A stretch of DNA of 64,000 nt from Oceanotoga teriensis (GCF_003148465.1 NZ_QGGI01000006.1:90003-154002); one strand, 5' to 3'; counted from the stretch's first letter, positions 1 through 9,722 are shown. Notes: generated by a model from the letters alone, not told the origin. Numbers and translations are program-made.

Positions 1-1576
1 AAGCAATTTCATTTACAATAGAAGAAACTTTTGTCATTGCAGCTCCCATTTCTTCAGCTGAAGCACTTTGTTCTTCACTTGTAGCTGTCATATTTTCTAT
101 TTCTGAATTCATCTTCTCAACCATATTTTTAATTCTATCAAATTGAGAGGTTACTCTTCCCATCTCATTATAAATTTGAGTTATTATATTAGTATTTTCT
201 ATTGATGAATCATTAACAGAAGAAGTAGAACTTCTAATATCCTGTAAAATAATACCTATTTCAGAAGTTGCTTTAGAACTCTCTTCAGCAAGTTTTCTGA
301 TCTCTTCTGCTACAACTGCAAAACCTTTACCAGCTTCACCTGCTCGAGCTGCTTCAATGGCTGCATTTAAAGCTAATAAACTTGTTTGTTCAGTTATAGA
401 ATTAATAGTCTCTATAATCTTACTAACATTATCAGCACGTTCTTTAAGTATGGAAACTTCTTTTTGAGATTCTTCTGATTTATTTTTTGCCAAATTAATA
501 GTTTGTTCTATTTTTTTTATTATTTCGGAACCAGACTCAGAAGCTTCGGTAGTCTCTTCAGCTGAAATATTAATCCCCTGAGCTGCTTTTGCAACCATTT
601 GAGCACTTGTTGCAACTTCATGAACTCCAGAAGAGATTTCTTCTACATTAGAACTTGCATTTATAGCATTATCGGTTATATTATCAGTTTGAGCGACGAG
701 TTCTTCTGTAGAAGAAGAACTTTCTTCAGAAACTTTTTTAAGTTCATCACTTGAAATATTTAAATTGGAAGTAATTTCTATAATATCAGAAACAATAGTT
801 CTTAGTTTTGAGACCATAATATTTAAATTATAGGACATATAAGAAATTTCATCAGAACCTTTTTCTTCAAAAGAAACTTTTAAATTTCCAGAACCAAAAT
901 CTGCAATTTTTTCATTAATGCTTTTAATCCTCTTCCTTATAAAAAACCCTATAAAACTTATAATGATTATAGAAATAATAGTTGATATTATAAAAAGTAT
1001 CAAATCAGATATAAAAACATTAAGAACTTCTTTTTGAATATCATCTATATAAAACCCAGTTCCCCAAAAGAAATCTAAACTATTAGAAGAATCGATATAA
1101 GAAAGTTTTGGTGCAACTAAATTAGAATTAGGTTTTTCAAAATTATAATCATAAAATCCACTTTTATCTTTCTTAGCGATATCTATAAAATCTTGCACAA
1201 TATATTTTCCATCACTATCTTGCATATTTATAAAATTCTCACCTATTTTTCTTCCACCATAAGGAACTACAATATTCCCTTTAAAATCATAAACAAAAAT
1301 ATAATTATTATCATCATACTTCATCTGAGGAATTAAAATTCTCAACTGCTCATAAATATCTTCTAAAGAAATTTCATTACTCTCAAATTTTTCTTCAAAA
1401 GAATTAATAATTCCACTTGAAATATCAACTAGATATAAAAGGGTTTCTTGTTTTTGTTTATAAATAGTATTATATATCTCATTATAAAGCCTTGTTAAAA
1501 ATAAACTACTCAAAACAATTAAAATTATAACTATAGGTATCAGAAATTTCATTGTAAGACTTAGTTTTGATTTCAT
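1..1576 (-). CDS. Methyl-accepting chemotaxis protein (3' end outside window)
   Basis: Inner-membrane chemoreceptor that senses a ligand outside the cell and controls CheA. The start is the ATG at 1576-1574, preceded by a GGAGG site. A first membrane segment lies near residues 9-25. It is followed by a single-Cache-like ligand domain (motif [13 protein letters not shown]), a second membrane segment near residue 200, a HAMP-like stretch and a long signalling coiled coil. The receptor hairpin tip is clear (motif [20 protein letters not shown]). Only the last part of the coiled coil is cut off by the window edge. It stands alone, with no che genes nearby, so the ligand is unknown. The family assignment is very secure. 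Confidence 0.95.
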   Translation of the reverse strand, partial: MKSKLSLTMKFLIPIVIILIVLSSLFLTRLYNEIYNTIYKQKQETLLYLVDISSGIINSFEEKFESNEISLEDIYEQLRILIPQMKYDDNNYIFVYDFKGNIVVPYGGRKIGENFINMQDSDGKYIVQDFIDIAKKDKSGFYDYNFEKPNSNLVAPKLSYIDSSNSLDFFWGTGFYIDDIQKEVLNVFISDLILFIISTIISIIIISFIGFFIRKRIKSINEKIADFGSGNLKVSFEEKGSDEISYMSYNLNIMVSKLRTIVSDIIEITSNLNISSDELKKVSEESSSSTEELVAQTDNITDNAINASSNVEEISSGVHEVATSAQMVAKAAQGINISAEETTEASESGSEIIKKIEQTINLAKNKSEESQKEVSILKERADNVSKIIETINSITEQTSLLALNAAIEAARAGEAGKGFAVVAEEIRKLAEESSKATSEIGIILQDIRSSTSSVNDSSIENTNIITQIYNEMGRVTSQFDRIKNMVEKMNSEIENMTATSEEQSASAEEMGAAMTKVSSIVNEIA

Positions 1577-1687
1577 AATAATACCTCCAGTCTATTTGGT
1601 TTCAAAAAGCAAAAGTTAACTTATTATTAGAAAATATATTACAATATTTATTATATCATAACTTAAATTAAAAAAAACGTTTAAATT

Positions 1688-2914
1688 TTAATCATTTATT
1701 TCATTTATCCAAATATTAACAAGATTTATAGCTCCTCTATAACCAATAAAAGGAACAGAATAATCATGTAAACGCCATTTAGTATCTGGGTTAGAAATTT
1801 GAAGTTCATCATTTTTATCAATCCATTTTAAAATTTCTCCACTGGTCATTAAAATTCCTTTATCATGTTTATTCACAAAATTTAACCAAATTTCTTCTTC
1901 TAAAAATGGAATATCATCATCAAAAAAATCAGGACAATTACTCCAACAAAATCCTTTTGGGAGATTTATTTCATTACAACCAAAATTTAAAATACCTCTT
2001 ACAACATCAACATGTCCGCCTAAAGATAATAAAGATTCTTCTGTATGATCTCTTATAATATGTTTGAAATGAGGAATAACATTAAAAGATTGTTTTTTAA
2101 ACAAATCCTCTTCTAAATTTATATAATCTAAATTTAAATTAAAATTACATAAATTTGATATTTTTTTTAACCAAGAAGAAGTTCCTTTAATGCCATAAGG
2201 TCTTTCAAAAATAAAAGGAGTACCAAATTTTTTTTCCAAATATTTAGCTGATTTAACCCCTTCACGACGAATAACAATATTTAAATGAGCAGCTCCTATT
2301 TTTTGAATATCATCTATAGAAGTATTAGAACTTAAGACACATAAAGGGTCAATATCAAAAGCATTTTTCATAATACGTATAATTTCATTCGAATCTTCTT
2401 TAAACTTAAAAATATCAGCACATGAACCTATTATATTAAAAGTTGGTCTTTCAGTTTTTTTTAATTTTACTGGAATTGATTTACATAAAGAAAAAAGAGT
2501 TTCCTGAACCCCTTTATTTTTATTAATATTAAAACCTCCAAAGCCAAAAGGAATAAATATAATCTCTGGATATTTATATTTAATTTCTTCAGTCATTGAA
2601 AAAATATCACTTCCAATCATTTCAGGAATAGCAGAAGGAATTAAAAAAATAACTTTTGGATTTTCAATTTTTACAACTTCATCAATAGTATCTTCAAATC
2701 TTTTAACTTGTCCAAGAGAAATATCAGTTTCATCAATATGAGTTGAATAAAGCTTACTTCCTTCATAAATTCCAGCTCTTTTTAAACTAACACTACTATA
2801 ATGCATATGGCCCATACATCCAAATTCTATAATTGCAGAATTTTTAATAGTAGAAAGAGTCCACAAAATTCCCATTCTTCCCGAAGGAACAGGTTTAAAT
2901 CTATGCAATCCCAT
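1688..2914 (-). CDS. Nitrogenase component 1-like subunit (second, NifK/BchB-position)
   Basis: Probably the second catalytic subunit of a nitrogenase-like reductase; last gene of the transporter-reductase operon. The chosen ATG at 2914 (protein begins MGLHRFKPVPSGRMG) has an AAAGGTGG ribosome site just upstream. A longer reading from 2941 would overlap the previous gene by 41 bases, whereas this start overlaps by 14. It has the NifD/K family fold signature (FGCMGHMHYSS and a degenerate PEMIGSD), but only one of the usual three cluster cysteines is kept (C33). The position that is normally Cys in CxxELIGDD is Ser (S94). At 408 residues it is shorter than true NifK. It is not a dinitrogenase and lies far from known NifDK. 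The substrate is unknown. Confidence 0.75.
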   Translation of the reverse strand: MGLHRFKPVPSGRMGILWTLSTIKNSAIIEFGCMGHMHYSSVSLKRAGIYEGSKLYSTHIDETDISLGQVKRFEDTIDEVVKIENPKVIFLIPSAIPEMIGSDIFSMTEEIKYKYPEIIFIPFGFGGFNINKNKGVQETLFSLCKSIPVKLKKTERPTFNIIGSCADIFKFKEDSNEIIRIMKNAFDIDPLCVLSSNTSIDDIQKIGAAHLNIVIRREGVKSAKYLEKKFGTPFIFERPYGIKGTSSWLKKISNLCNFNLNLDYINLEEDLFKKQSFNVIPHFKHIIRDHTEESLLSLGGHVDVVRGILNFGCNEINLPKGFCWSNCPDFFDDDIPFLEEEIWLNFVNKHDKGILMTSGEILKWIDKNDELQISNPDTKWRLHDYSVPFIGYRGAINLVNIWINEIND

Positions 2915-4172
2915 TATAAAAACCACCTTTAATAGCATCATAAACTTTCAAAATTCTATTTAATAAATTTAGAGTACGTTCGTAACCAACTTGACCATAA
3001 AAATCAAACATGTTACCTATATTTGGAATATTTTGGTTATATGGAATATATCCAAAACACATATCAAAATTTAATTTTTTTATTATTTCAATATCTGAAT
3101 CAATATTAGTAATCTTACATATAAAAGGATCAACACCCATAGAAAAAAGTTTATTTGAATCTTCTTTATCATGATTATAAAATTCTTCTATATGAAAAAG
3201 TAATGGAATCATACCAAGTTCTGTTAAATAAATTCCAAGAGGAATTGGTAAATCTATTCTAAGAGATAATATAAAACTTAAATCTTTTAACTTCTTTTTC
3301 GCTTCTTTTTCAATTTTTAAAGATTCTTTTCTTAAAGAATTGAAAGAATTTAAATCAAAATTAAAATATTTTGAAATTTTATTATAGGCATCATCTATAC
3401 TCTTAATATCATATATATCATGAAGAGAAATATATGGAATTTTAAATTCTTCATACATTTTTATGGCCAAAGGTTTCATATAAGGTGAAAAAACTATATT
3501 TAAAACACTATCAGTTGAATTTTGGAAATCATATAAACTTGAATCTGGTGATAAATAACGAATATTAGCATCAATTTTTTTTAATTCTGAAACTAATAAC
3601 GGAATAGAACTGTGACCGTCTAAAGAGACTCCTAAAAGATTAACCTGATTATTTTTTTGTTCTTTTTTTAACATCAATTTATGCATAGCTTCCATTGTCT
3701 TCCAAGAACCTGAAGGAAAACTTATATGTTTAAATTGTCCAAGCATAATAAAAGAAACTTTAGCATCTATTTCATGATTAATTTCTTCTAAAATACCTTC
3801 CATATCTTCACCTATAAGTTCAGGAACACAAGTTAAAATAACTAGTATAGCTTTAGAACCTAATTTATCCATTTTTTTTAAAGAATCTATAATTCCTTGA
3901 CGGCATCCAAAGACAACTTCATTAGAGTTTAAAACATATAACCAATGAAATTCATTATTTTCACCTTCTGGATTAGGACTAAAAAGTCTTGAATGTATTG
4001 TACATTCTGGCATTCCTACCAATAAAGTTGATAAACCTTTAATATTTTCTGCAATTATAGATGCTCTATGCATAGGACAATGACTTCCATTATGAACAGC
4101 AGGAGTTAAAAACTTAACACCTCTATTTGAATTAACTTTAGATAATTTATTTAAATGAGAAAATTCATTCAA
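2901..4172 (-). CDS. Nitrogenase component 1-like subunit (first, NifD/BchN-position)
   Basis: Predicted first catalytic subunit of the same nitrogenase-like reductase. It starts at a TTG (4172) 12 bases after a GGAGG that lies inside the end of the NifH-like gene; no ATG fits in frame before residue 34. Cysteines C32, C57 and C115 have spacings of 25 and 58 residues, as in the P-cluster ligands of NifK. C115 sits in TCVPELIGED, close to the family motif CxxELIGDD. No obvious equivalent of the FeMo-cofactor cysteine or histidine was found. With one Cys from the partner subunit this could bind a single [4Fe-4S] cluster, as in dark-operative protochlorophyllide reductase. Function beyond the family is inference. 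Confidence 0.8.
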   Translation of the reverse strand: MNEFSHLNKLSKVNSNRGVKFLTPAVHNGSHCPMHRASIIAENIKGLSTLLVGMPECTIHSRLFSPNPEGENNEFHWLYVLNSNEVVFGCRQGIIDSLKKMDKLGSKAILVILTCVPELIGEDMEGILEEINHEIDAKVSFIMLGQFKHISFPSGSWKTMEAMHKLMLKKEQKNNQVNLLGVSLDGHSSIPLLVSELKKIDANIRYLSPDSSLYDFQNSTDSVLNIVFSPYMKPLAIKMYEEFKIPYISLHDIYDIKSIDDAYNKISKYFNFDLNSFNSLRKESLKIEKEAKKKLKDLSFILSLRIDLPIPLGIYLTELGMIPLLFHIEEFYNHDKEDSNKLFSMGVDPFICKITNIDSDIEIIKKLNFDMCFGYIPYNQNIPNIGNMFDFYGQVGYERTLNLLNRILKVYDAIKGGFYNGIA

Positions 4173-4173
4173 T

Positions 4174-4920
4174 TTATTTCACATCCTCCAAAAGTAATTT
4201 TGCAAGATTTTTATAATGCTCGCTCATATCTGATTCTGGAAAAACTTCTATTACTGTTTTAAAATCAATCTCTGCATCTTGAACATAATGACTACGTGGA
4301 ATTTGATAAACAACTGGAATACCTATTTCATCAGCAGCCTTGTCTACAAGCATTCTTTCATTTTCTATATTTTTTGAATTTAAAATCAAACCTTTTAAAG
4401 AAGCGTAACCACGTTTTTCAAAATTTTTAACAGCATAAGAAATATTTGAAGCTGCATATAAAGACATCATTTCTCCCGAAGTTACGATATAAACTTCATC
4501 AGCATAACCACCCCTTATAGGCATTGCAAAACCACCACAAACAACATCACCTAAAACATCATATAATACAATATCTGGTTTATATATTTCATAAGCATTT
4601 AATTCTTCAAGTTTTTCAAAAGCCGTTATTATACCTCTTCCAGCACAACCAACACCGGGAACAGGACCTCCTGCTTCTACACATAAAACATTTGTATTAC
4701 TTAAAGCGACGAGTTCTTCAAGAGTAGCATCACCATTAACTCTTAAAGTATCTAAAACTGTTGGAATTTTTTTACCCATTAAATTACGAGTTGAATCAGC
4801 TTTAGGGTCACAGCCAATTTGCATAACTGTAAATCCCATAGAAGCCATTGCAGCGGATATATTTGAAGTTGTTGTTGATTTCCCAATTCCACCTTTTCCA
4901 TAAATAGCTATTTTCTTCAT
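4174..4920 (-). CDS. NifH-like ATP-dependent reductase component
   Basis: Homodimeric Fe protein of the NifH/BchL/CfbC family, which passes low-potential electrons to a component 1 partner at the cost of ATP. The P-loop GKGGIGKS is at residues 8-15. The two [4Fe-4S] ligands are C92 (GVGCAGRG) and C128 ([11 protein letters not shown]). R95 matches the ADP-ribosylated Arg of NifH. At 248 residues it is a little short. The start has an AGGAGGG site upstream. The next gene (the NifD-position subunit) starts one base after the stop. No nifE, nifN, nifB or homocitrate genes are seen, which argues against nitrogen fixation. Its place directly behind a FecBCDE-type importer suggests the reductase acts on the imported chelate or tetrapyrrole. 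Confidence 0.9.
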   Translation of the reverse strand: MKKIAIYGKGGIGKSTTTSNISAAMASMGFTVMQIGCDPKADSTRNLMGKKIPTVLDTLRVNGDATLEELVALSNTNVLCVEAGGPVPGVGCAGRGIITAFEKLEELNAYEIYKPDIVLYDVLGDVVCGGFAMPIRGGYADEVYIVTSGEMMSLYAASNISYAVKNFEKRGYASLKGLILNSKNIENERMLVDKAADEIGIPVVYQIPRSHYVQDAEIDFKTVIEVFPESDMSEHYKNLAKLLLEDVK

Positions 4921-4953
4921 AAAAGAGAACCCTCCTAATTTTTCAAATCAATA

Positions 4954-5742
4954 TTATACTTTTATTAAATCATAAGAAATACATGTAGGTTTTTTTGTTT
5001 TTGGATCATTTATGATATTTGCATCAATGTTAAAAGTTTTTTCTAAAATATCTTTTTTCATAACTTCCTCAGGTGTTCCATAAGAAATAATTTTTCCTTT
5101 TTTTATAGCTATCATATAATCTGCAAATCTTGAAGCGAGATTGAGATCATGAAGAACCATAACAATAGTACGATTTTGTTCTCTATTTAATTTATATAAA
5201 AGTTCCAGTAAATCTAATTGATAAGAAAGATCTAAATAAGTTGTAGGTTCATCCAATAAAATTAAATCTGTTTGTTGTGCGAGAGCCATTGCAATCCAAA
5301 CACGTTGCCTTTGTCCGCCTGAAAGATTATCAATAGGAATATTTCTAAAAACTTCTAATTTAGTTACACTCAAAGCCCAATCAATTATTTTTGTATCCTC
5401 AGAATTTAATTTTCCAAAACCTTTTTGATGAGGAAATCTTCCATAAGAAATAAGTTCTTCAACTGTTAAACCATCGGGTGCTTGAGGTGTTTGAGGTAAA
5501 ATAGCTATTTGTTTAGCTATTTCTTTAGTATTCAAACTATTGATATCTTTTCCATTTAAATAAATCAATCCACTCTTAGGTTTTAATAAACGGCCTAAAG
5601 CTTTTAAAATAGTTGATTTACCACAACCATTTGAACCAATTATTGTAGTTATTTTTTTTTCGAAAATTTTTATATTCAAATTTTCAACGATTAAATTATT
5701 ATCATAAGCTATATTTAATTCTTTTGAATTCATACATTCCAT
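4954..5742 (-). CDS. ABC importer ATPase, FecE/FhuC/BtuD type
   Basis: Cytoplasmic ATPase of a metal-chelate (siderophore, haem or cobalamin class) importer. Walker A GSNGCGKST is near residue 37, the signature is LSGGQRQRVWIAMALAQQ, and Walker B is LILLDEPTTYLDLSYQ; the TYLD D-loop is typical of the FecE/FhuC group. At 262 residues it has the normal length. It follows the two permease genes with a short gap (16 bases) and precedes the NifH-like gene by 33 bases, so all are likely on one transcript. The substrate cannot be read from the ATPase. Confidence 0.93.
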   Translation of the reverse strand: MECMNSKELNIAYDNNLIVENLNIKIFEKKITTIIGSNGCGKSTILKALGRLLKPKSGLIYLNGKDINSLNTKEIAKQIAILPQTPQAPDGLTVEELISYGRFPHQKGFGKLNSEDTKIIDWALSVTKLEVFRNIPIDNLSGGQRQRVWIAMALAQQTDLILLDEPTTYLDLSYQLDLLELLYKLNREQNRTIVMVLHDLNLASRFADYMIAIKKGKIISYGTPEEVMKKDILEKTFNIDANIINDPKTKKPTCISYDLIKV

Positions 5743-5758
5743 ACAAATCTTCCTCTCA

Positions 5759-6775
5759 TTATAATTTACTTTTAATTAAAAGATATAAAAAATAAGGAGC
5801 ACCAATTATTGCAACAACTATTCCTGTAGGTATTTCAGATGGTTGTACTATAGTTCTGGCAATTGTATCAGCAGCTAATACAAGTATAGAACCTGTTATA
5901 GCACAAGTTGGTAATAATATAGAATGTTTGGGACCTACTAATCTTCTTGAAAGATGTGGGGCGATTAATCCCACAAAACTTATACCTCCACTTATTGATA
6001 CAGCAGAAGCAGCAAGAATGACAGAAACCATTAATAATCTTCTTTTTTCTTTATTTATAGAAACCCCAAGGCTTTTAACTACATCATCATCAAGATTTAA
6101 AATATCGAGTATTTTTGATTTAAAGAGTAAATATGGAACAAAAATCAAAATCCAAGGTAAAAGTGCTAAAACAAAATACCAATTACTTCCCCAAATACTC
6201 CCCGCTTGCCATGAAGCAACAAAATCAAATTGTGTATCATCCAATTTAACGACTAAAATAGTTGTTAAAGCAGAAATACCTGCTTGAATTGCTATACCAT
6301 TTAAGATTAATCTAATTGGTTTTATACCTTCATGTTTATTTTTACTTAAAATATAAATAATTATAGCAGTTATACCAGCGCCAATAATTGCTAAAAAAGG
6401 TAAAGTAAAAATAGAAAAAAATGTATTAGTTCCAAATAATAAAACATAAACAATTATCATCAAACCAGCTCCTGCATTAATACCCAGAAGTCCAGGATCT
6501 GCGAGAGCATTTTTACTTATATCTTGAATTATACAACCCGACAAAGAAAGAGCCATACCTACTAAAATAGAGATTACAATTCGAGGCAATCTAAACTTAA
6601 ACAAAATAAGATTTTCTTTTGTTGATCCTCCTCCAAATAAAGTTTTTAAAGTATCCAATGGAGAAAGTTTTATATATCCTGTATTCATACTCAAAATGAA
6701 AAAAATTAAAATTAAAATAAAACATATAATTAAAATATTAACATTATATAAATTTTTTTTGTTTTTATATTCCAT
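5759..6775 (-). CDS. FecCD-family ABC permease (second subunit)
   Basis: Polytopic membrane subunit of the metal-chelate importer, with about ten hydrophobic segments. Family motifs are visible: FRLPRIVISILVGMALSLSG near the N-terminus and GGISFVGLIAPHLSRRLVG near the C-terminus, which is the coupling region for the ATPase. At 338 residues it has the usual length. Its ATG shares one base with the stop of the previous permease gene (TAATG), so the two permeases should be translationally coupled and form the heterodimeric channel. Confidence 0.93.
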   Translation of the reverse strand: MEYKNKKNLYNVNILIICFILILIFFILSMNTGYIKLSPLDTLKTLFGGGSTKENLILFKFRLPRIVISILVGMALSLSGCIIQDISKNALADPGLLGINAGAGLMIIVYVLLFGTNTFFSIFTLPFLAIIGAGITAIIIYILSKNKHEGIKPIRLILNGIAIQAGISALTTILVVKLDDTQFDFVASWQAGSIWGSNWYFVLALLPWILIFVPYLLFKSKILDILNLDDDVVKSLGVSINKEKRRLLMVSVILAASAVSISGGISFVGLIAPHLSRRLVGPKHSILLPTCAITGSILVLAADTIARTIVQPSEIPTGIVVAIIGAPYFLYLLIKSKL

Positions 6776-7797
6776 TATAATTTTCTCCTCTCATTATTAG
6801 CAAGATACAAGAAAAAAGGAGTACCTATAAGAGAAATTATAGCTCCTATAGGAGTTTCAAATGGAGGATTTAAAGTTCTGGATCCTAAATCGGCAAGGAC
6901 CATCAATAAAGCACCTAAAACTGCTGAAGAAGGAATGATTTTTCTATAATCAACGCCAACGAAATATCTTGAAATATGTGGTATGATCAAACCTACAAAT
7001 CCTACAGAGCCAACAACAGCAACAGAAACTCCTGCAAGGATCAAAACTGTTAAAGTTGACAAAATAGTAATAAATTTTATATTAAGACCAAGACTTTTAG
7101 CAACATCTTCTCCAAGGCTTAAAAGAGAAATTGATTTAGATAAAAGTATTGACAAAATCAAAGCTAATAAAATCCATGGAGTAATAATTTTTAATTGAAT
7201 CCAATTAGAACCAGCAACACCACCAACTGTCCAGAACATTATATTTTGTGCTACATTAAAATAAAGAGCAATACCTTGACTTAATGCAGATAAAAGGGCA
7301 CTAACAGCAACTCCAGCTAAAACAAGTCTCATTGGTGAAGATTTTCCATGTCTAAAAAAAGTTGCTCCTTTAACTAAAAAAGAACCAAAAGCTGCACCTA
7401 AAAAAGAAAAAAATACTATGTATATATAACCAATATTAGGAAAAAAAGCAAAACAAATTGATAAAGCAAAAGCTGCACCAGCATTTAAACCCATGAGCCC
7501 AGAATCAGCAAGAGGATTTCTCGTTGTTCCTTGCATAATAGCTCCAGAAACTGCAAAAGCTGCCCCAACCAAGGCACTTGCAATTATTCTTGGCAAACGT
7601 AAATCTATTATTATTAAATGTTTCATATTTTCATTGTCAAACCTAAAAAAAGCTGTCCAAACATCTTTAAAAGAAATATCAGAAGCACCTCTTGTTATTG
7701 AAAACTGTATCAATAAAAAAAGTAAAAAACTTCCAAAAGTCATAATAATAAAAAATATTTTGGAATTTTTTCTTTCATTTTTAATTTTTGCACTCAA
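6775..7797 (-). CDS. FecCD-family ABC permease (first subunit)
   Basis: Membrane subunit of the metal-chelate importer. The start chosen is the TTG at 7797, seven bases after an AGGAGG, giving a protein of 340 residues beginning MSAKIKNERKN. The open frame continues upstream to 7875, but that part lies across an intercistronic hairpin and has no ribosome site. FecCD motifs seen are LRLPRIIASALVGAAFAVSG and GSVGFVGLIIPHISRYFVG. It partners with the permease ending at 5759. Confidence 0.92.
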   Translation of the reverse strand: MSAKIKNERKNSKIFFIIMTFGSFLLFLLIQFSITRGASDISFKDVWTAFFRFDNENMKHLIIIDLRLPRIIASALVGAAFAVSGAIMQGTTRNPLADSGLMGLNAGAAFALSICFAFFPNIGYIYIVFFSFLGAAFGSFLVKGATFFRHGKSSPMRLVLAGVAVSALLSALSQGIALYFNVAQNIMFWTVGGVAGSNWIQLKIITPWILLALILSILLSKSISLLSLGEDVAKSLGLNIKFITILSTLTVLILAGVSVAVVGSVGFVGLIIPHISRYFVGVDYRKIIPSSAVLGALLMVLADLGSRTLNPPFETPIGAIISLIGTPFFLYLANNERRKL

Positions 7798-7835
7798 AAG
7801 ATTACCTCCTATAAAAATCAAAATATAAAAAAATT

Positions 7836-7862
7836 GGTACAGTCTATATAAAAGGCTGTACC
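7836..7862 (-). terminator. Intercistronic stem-loop after the binding-protein gene
   Basis: GGTACAG pairs with CTGTACC around a 13-base loop. On the minus strand it is followed by a run of T. It lies between the solute-binding protein and the first permease gene. As in many ABC operons it may protect the upstream mRNA or partly terminate transcription, so that binding protein exceeds permease. Confidence 0.6.
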
Positions 7863-7878
7863 GCTTATATATCAAAAA

Positions 7879-8787
7879 TTATTTTGAATAAATTTCAAGA
7901 AGTTTTTCAGCTGTAACTCTTAAAGCAAGAGGTCCAAAAGTATTTAAAGAATCATCGAAATAAAAAATATGATTATTTTTAACTGCTTTTATTAAATACC
8001 AAACTGAAAAAGACTCTTGGGTTTTAACAAATGTTTTTGAAAGATCTACATAATTTTGAAAAGCTATATAATCAGGATTCATTTCGGCGACAGTCTCTAA
8101 AGAAATAGTTTTATAATCATAAGGGTAATTTTCAGGAGCCTTCAATCCAAAAGTCTTATAATAAAATTCATTGCCACGTGTTATAAAAGATTTACCATCA
8201 GTACGAAATAAAGCGAATGTTTTATCATTTTTTTCACTTAAAATTTTTCTTGTGTTTTCAATTATTTCTTCAGTTTCTTTGATAAATTCTTTTGCAAACT
8301 CTTCTTTTCCAACTATTTTAGCTGCATCCATAGTTTGTTCTTGCCAAGATTTTGAAAAATCAAGTAATATAACAGGAGCAATTTCATTTAACTGATTATA
8401 AAGTTCATTAACATGACCCTGTCCTTTAAAAGTAACTATTACATCAGGATTTGATGCAAGAATTGCTTCTAAATTTAAACTACGAGCACTACCTAAATCA
8501 ATTATTTTTTCACCATTGGAATAAGGTTTAAGTGTTTCCCATTCTTCTAGAGCTTTCATAGCTGTACCAGTTGAAGATCCTGCAGAAGCAGCTGGTGGAG
8601 TACCTAAAGCCATAAAATATTCTAGATATAAAGAATGAAGAATAGCAATTTTTTTTGGTTGAGATTTAAGAACAATTTTTTTGCCAGTGGCATCTATAAT
8701 AGTTTTTGGCCATTCATTGTTATGAGCAAAAGCCAACAATGATGAAAAAATAGAAATTGATAAAATCAAAACTAAAATTTTTTTCAT
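7879..8787 (-). CDS. FecB/FepB-type metal-chelate binding protein
   Basis: Exported solute-binding protein of the periplasmic-binding cluster A-II/FecB family, which delivers a metal chelate to the FecCD-type permeases downstream. An N-terminal signal peptide of about 21 residues ends at LLAFA; there is no lipobox cysteine. The body has the family features PKKIAILHSLYLEYFMALG near the N-terminus, DVIVTFKGQG at the hinge and a C-terminal lobe ending LRVTAEKLLEIYSK. At 302 residues it has the normal length. It is the first gene of the operon that continues into the nitrogenase-like genes, with a DtxR-like box about 40 bases upstream. The ligand is not predictable from sequence. Confidence 0.9.
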   Translation of the reverse strand: MKKILVLILSISIFSSLLAFAHNNEWPKTIIDATGKKIVLKSQPKKIAILHSLYLEYFMALGTPPAASAGSSTGTAMKALEEWETLKPYSNGEKIIDLGSARSLNLEAILASNPDVIVTFKGQGHVNELYNQLNEIAPVILLDFSKSWQEQTMDAAKIVGKEEFAKEFIKETEEIIENTRKILSEKNDKTFALFRTDGKSFITRGNEFYYKTFGLKAPENYPYDYKTISLETVAEMNPDYIAFQNYVDLSKTFVKTQESFSVWYLIKAVKNNHIFYFDDSLNTFGPLALRVTAEKLLEIYSK

Positions 8788-8821
8788 GAATATTCCTCCA
8801 ATATTTTTAATTCTACAAAAA

Positions 8822-8835
8822 TTAGTTTACGCTAA
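8822..8835. promoter_or_regulatory. DtxR-like box A upstream of the chelate importer operon
   Basis: TTAG-TTTACG-CTAA, an inverted repeat extended by A/T to AATTAG...CTAATT. It matches the TTAG-N6-CTAA core of the DtxR/IdeR iron-box consensus. It lies about 40 bases before the binding-protein ATG, in a suitable place to overlap the promoter. Two further boxes with the same core occur at 9756 and 13391. Confidence 0.55.
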
Positions 8836-8867
8836 TTTATTCAAAAAATATTATATCAAAAATCAAT

Positions 8868-9722
8868 TTATATTGGAATAGCAATATCCTGAAAATCATA
8901 TGGACAATTCCTGAATTTTTTTCTATAATTAGTTGGAGAAATATTATAATATTTTTTAAATAATCTACTAAAATATAAAGCATCCGGATATCCAACATTC
9001 TTTGCAATGACATTTATAGGATAATTATTATTTATTAAAAATTCTTTGGCTTTATCAAGTCTAATTTTAATGATATAATCCCCTGGGCCCATATTAATAT
9101 GTTTTCTAAAAATATAATATAAATGATTCTCATTTATATTATTTTTATTGCATATTTCTTTAACGCTTATATTATTCATATAATTATCCATTATATAAGA
9201 ACATACTTGATTAAAAAGGTGAGAAGAATTTTTTTTATCTATTTCATTATTTTGGGCGCTTATAAAAATTTCTTCAAGGATATTTCTGAAAAGAGTTTCT
9301 GTTCTAAATTCAGAAATTAAAGTTTTTTCATTAAATTCTTTATAGATTTTAAATAAAATTTCATTTAATTTTATATTATTATATGTATTAACTTCAAAAT
9401 GAATATTTGATAAACTTATATCAGTTTTTATTTCTTTGGTATCATATAAAATAGAAATAAACTCCCAATAATCAGTTCCAAGTACTTTTTTTTGAAGTTT
9501 AGAAGAAGCAGAACCATGAATTATGTTCCCTGTACCAGCAATATATGGATTATCATTAAAAGAAAATTTTGCTTTACCATTAAGAGGAAAAATAAACCCA
9601 GGAAAAGGAGCTGATCTTTGTACACCAAATCTTCCAGGATTTATTTTACAATGATAAACTCCTTTTATATTGAAAGACATATTTCCAAAATATTTAATAA
9701 GATCATTTAAATCCATTCGCAT
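8868..9722 (-). CDS. AraC-family transcriptional regulator
   Basis: Likely activator of the adjacent chelate importer and nitrogenase-like operon, which starts 80 bases downstream on the same strand. The C-terminal third holds two helix-turn-helix motifs of the AraC type (SVKEICNKNNINENHLYYIF and NVIAKNVGYPDALYFSRLFK, then ISPTNYRKKFR). The N-terminal part looks like a cupin-type sensor. The start is the ATG at 9722, eight bases after GGAGG; an apparent earlier start at 9737 is a TTG inside the ribosome site. AraC regulators of siderophore systems (YbtA/AlcR class) often bind the imported chelate; that role here is inference from position. Confidence 0.88.
   Translation of the reverse strand: MRMDLNDLIKYFGNMSFNIKGVYHCKINPGRFGVQRSAPFPGFIFPLNGKAKFSFNDNPYIAGTGNIIHGSASSKLQKKVLGTDYWEFISILYDTKEIKTDISLSNIHFEVNTYNNIKLNEILFKIYKEFNEKTLISEFRTETLFRNILEEIFISAQNNEIDKKNSSHLFNQVCSYIMDNYMNNISVKEICNKNNINENHLYYIFRKHINMGPGDYIIKIRLDKAKEFLINNNYPINVIAKNVGYPDALYFSRLFKKYYNISPTNYRKKFRNCPYDFQDIAIPI

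Noticed and set aside
4174..4920. True nitrogenase (nifHDK) for nitrogen fixation
   Set aside because: The D/K-like proteins are too short, lack most P-cluster cysteines in one subunit, and there are no nifB, nifE or nifN genes.
6983..7198. Plus-strand open frames inside transporter genes and many others of 60-130 codons on the opposite strand of real genes
   Set aside because: They lie antisense or out of frame to clear genes, lack ribosome sites and have no recognisable protein features.
6775..7875. Longer version of the FecCD permease starting at 7875
   Set aside because: The extra 26 residues run through an intercistronic hairpin and lack a ribosome site, while TTG 7797 has AGGAGG at the right distance.
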